Shown here: piece after piece, positions 61,837 to 64,000 of the stretch
Layout: every line of letters starts with the position of its first letter
How positions within the stretch are numbered: the stretch's first letter is position 1
NCBI RefSeq assembly: GCF_008831285.2
Contig: NC_045141.1
Span: 19,898,848 to 19,962,847, forward strand
Direction: 5' to 3'
Source of the DNA: Nymphaea colorata
Lineage: Eukaryota; Streptophyta; Magnoliopsida; Nymphaeales; Nymphaeaceae
DNA length: 64,000 nt
Program-made: the position numbers and the translations under genes
The notes under the pieces: model-generated
What the model was told of the DNA's origin: nothing
Database searches by the model: none
The model's input: the letters and a program-made list of their open reading frames with translations, nothing else

Positions 61837-62900
61837 TTTCCCTCGGTGTTCATACCATGTCACTGTGGTACTTTATCCACCAAATTTCGCAGCCCACTTC
61901 TGCAATAAAAGATAAACAGACGAGAAAGTTAGAGTAGATTCATAAGTACCAAATAGAAAAGGAAACGTAAAAAAAGTTTAAACAACTTGTAAGCGAAACG
62001 TCTAGCAATCTCCCCAATCACCATTTAAACACCCTTCTAAGAAAAGGAGGAAAACAAACAGTAACTTAATAGCCACTTTCAATTGCATAAGAGAAGTACA
62101 TTTATGAATAAATTATGAATTAAGGGAGCAGCTCAATGAGACCAATAGCACATTATAAGTAAAGAAAGAAAAAATAAAAAACAAGGGAAGCCCACATCCG
62201 CACCACATTGCGGTCGGAAGCTCATCTTAGAGCTTACCGAAGAGGTTAATGAACGTCAAAACAGAAAACGCCTCATAAGTTTACTGTCGAATTTATCTTT
62301 CATGGGCATGTCTGTTCACGGCAGGGGCTTAACGAAACCAAACCAAAAAACATAAAGGAGCAAAATAGCATCCACAAGAACATGAATTTACTCATGGGAA
62401 CTCAGATTCCGACGCCAACACGAAATATAACGTTCACCAATAATAATACCCTCTCTATAACCATGTAAACTGATCCATGCCTCCGCTTAAAGAAACAAAA
62501 AAGAACAAGTAATCTCAGCTCCAGAAGCCCACAAAAATAAATAGATAGATACATAAAAACAGGAAGCCCCACATGCACAAAAACTCATTCTAGAACGTGA
62601 CGAAAAGGGATTCTACAGTCTACTCACCGGGATATCCGTCCAATTAAGCCTCGGACAATACGAGACGCCGACCAAGGGGCGGTGCTCTTCCGGCGCCGGA
62701 CAAAGGAAATACCGATTCCTTCACCAGCAAGGAAGAAAGGAGGAGTTTCCGTGGAGGAACCAAGAAAACGAATTCGAGGGAAGGGGTGAATTTTCAACCA
62801 AGGAAAGAAAGAAACCAGAGGGATACAAGCAAAAGAGGGGAGACCAAATACGTGGGACGAGGAAAGGCGTACAAGAGGAGGCGATTGCAATTCTTTATGT
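61837..62900 (-). other. ATG9 5' UTR, two exons with a 730-bp intron
   Basis: A non-coding first exon lies at about 62630-62900 (donor CCCG|GTGAGT at about 62629) and joins exon 2, which starts at 61899 after TTGCAG. No ATG occurs in exon 1. Exon 2 has ATG at 61858 (Met-Val-stop) and ATG at 61853, which opens a 19-codon frame overlapping the main start. The exact transcription start is unknown. Confidence 0.6.
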
Positions 62901-64000
62901 TATTTCCGATATCCCGGCCTGGCGTTCACCCGTGCCACTACCTCCCCCCCCTCCTCCTCCCCGATTCACAGTGGGAGGGAGACGTGAAACAGCGGCAGGC
63001 TCTTGTTTTTTTTCACTTCGAAGAGGAAAGAACACGTATGAATACCACGAAGCGTTGGGAAAGAAAGCCTCCGGCCTCCGGGCCTCGAGTTGATGACGGT
63101 AGAATCGAAGGCTCGGAATCTCTAAATTCGGATCCATCCGAACCGACCCGGATGTCAACTGGTTTGCACTCTGGAGCTCGATTCAATTTTTCCTTTTTCG
63201 ACAAAAAACTGAAAACGAAAAACTGATAAACACCATCTATGGCTCTGATTTTACAACACTGATTTTCTATGCATTTTTAAGATATAATTATAAAATTGGA
63301 CCGTTAATAACTCAATAGTTTAGGGATTGACCTTAATATCCACCCACATTGAATTCTCATTAGCATTGAATTTTCATTAGCATTTGCTTTAGTGATAAGA
63401 GAGAGCAATAAAATATGAATGTATAACAAAATTTGATGACAAGAAGTATCTTAAATACATAAACAAACAGCAAAAACAAAAATAAAAAAACGAAATATAC
63501 AAAACAACAACACAATAAAATTGAATAAGAGGGGTGATGAAAGACTGTATAACGGAACAGCAGAGTCACCTAGCAACAAACGAAAAACGATGTTGTAGTC
63601 GAATAGCAAAATGAACATTCTTTTACACAAGGCATGCCACAGAATTCGACGATAAGAAGGTGTCCTTGAAGACCCTCTTTTTGAGTTCATCTCAAATGCG
63701 CTACCAAGAGGATATGAACCACAACTTCCAAACAAAGAAAGAAAATAGACTTGCCAACCAGAGGCCAAAAGATGCGATTTCCATAAGCATGTTATCGCTA
63801 GCTTAATCAATAATTGTAAAAAATCAGTTTAATTGACAGAGCTGCCAATTGGGTGATCAGCTGAATTAGTTAAGAAATTCACCAAAAGCATATTGCAAAA
63901 AACAAAAAATGGAAATTCTTGAAATATAAAAAACATAAAGCATATTAAAAAATAATTAAAAGAGTTTGGCATGTAGCACCCTTAAATCGGCCATGGGACC
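62901..64000. other. ATG9 upstream region and right edge
   Basis: 62901-63200 is GC-richer with a C/T tract at 62940-62962 and probably contains the ATG9 promoter. Beyond 63230 the sequence is AT-rich. No gene is supported to the right edge. Confidence 0.45.

Noticed and set aside
61837-61863. ATG9 start nine codons upstream
   Set aside because: The first codon there is GTG, and the plant family begins near MFRGQK.
62786-63226. 146-aa plus-strand frame
   Set aside because: Antisense to the ATG9 first exon and promoter; no homology seen.
63360-63810. Minus-strand frames near the right edge
   Set aside because: AT-rich, Phe/Leu-rich translation with no motif; no splice or promoter support.
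1-64000. CRISPR arrays, operons, rRNA genes, organellar insertions
   Set aside because: No regularly spaced repeats, no ribosomal RNA sequence and no chloroplast or mitochondrial gene was recognised; the window is plant nuclear DNA.

Overview
This is a 64-kb stretch of flowering-plant nuclear DNA. It is AT-rich, with GT-AG introns, long (TA)n and (GA/CT)n microsatellites, a Ty1/copia retrotransposon and TIR elements. It also holds plant-type gene families: an ATL RING-H2 ligase, an AP2/ERF factor with an EDLL motif, an HR-like lesion-inducing protein and plant-type ATG9. Gene GC is modest, so a grass is unlikely; I cannot name the species. The 5.5- to 10-kb gene bodies and low gene density suit a medium or large genome.

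All eight genes I can support lie on the minus strand. From left to right: the 5' half of ARP9 (nine exons, running off the left edge, start at 5994); a five-exon HR-like lesion-inducing gene (7333-10634); two single-exon paralogues of an unrecognised acidic protein ending in RWPQGWC (12103-12660 and 16447-17067); an intronless group IX ERF (23292-23942); an intronless ATL RING-H2 ligase (34315-35442); a two-exon kinesin-light-chain-like TPR gene whose single intron is 10.2 kb (41858-53922); and a complete ATG9 (coding exons 55792-61836, non-coding first exon near 62630-62900). I built the multi-exon models by hand; splice sites and reading phases close exactly, giving 276 codons of ARP9, 159 aa for the lesion-inducing protein, 631 aa for the TPR protein and 870 aa for ATG9.

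The TPR intron is a nest of mobile DNA. It holds a copia element (44810-49493, target duplication ATGTG) with a decayed polyprotein and most of its 3' end deleted, a 930-bp TIR element (51006-51935) with an 8-bp target duplication, GATACG-rich elements and a local tandem duplication. The large gaps at 17.2-23.3, 24.2-34.3 and 35.5-41.8 kb show no recognisable gene, only repeats and probable MITE remnants.

The genes do not form one pathway: chromatin remodelling (ARP9), defence and hormone signalling (HRLI, ERF, ATL), a probable organellar TPR protein and autophagy (ATG9). What links them is position. From memory of Arabidopsis locus numbers, the set matches two segments, At5g43410-43500 (ERF96, ATL16, an HRLI gene, ARP9) and At2g31230-31260 (ERF15, a TPR gene, ATG9), so this looks like the unsplit ancestral arrangement. 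The best candidates for something undescribed are the RWPQGWC pair, one of which has gained an in-frame N-terminal extension by tandem duplication of its own 5' UTR.
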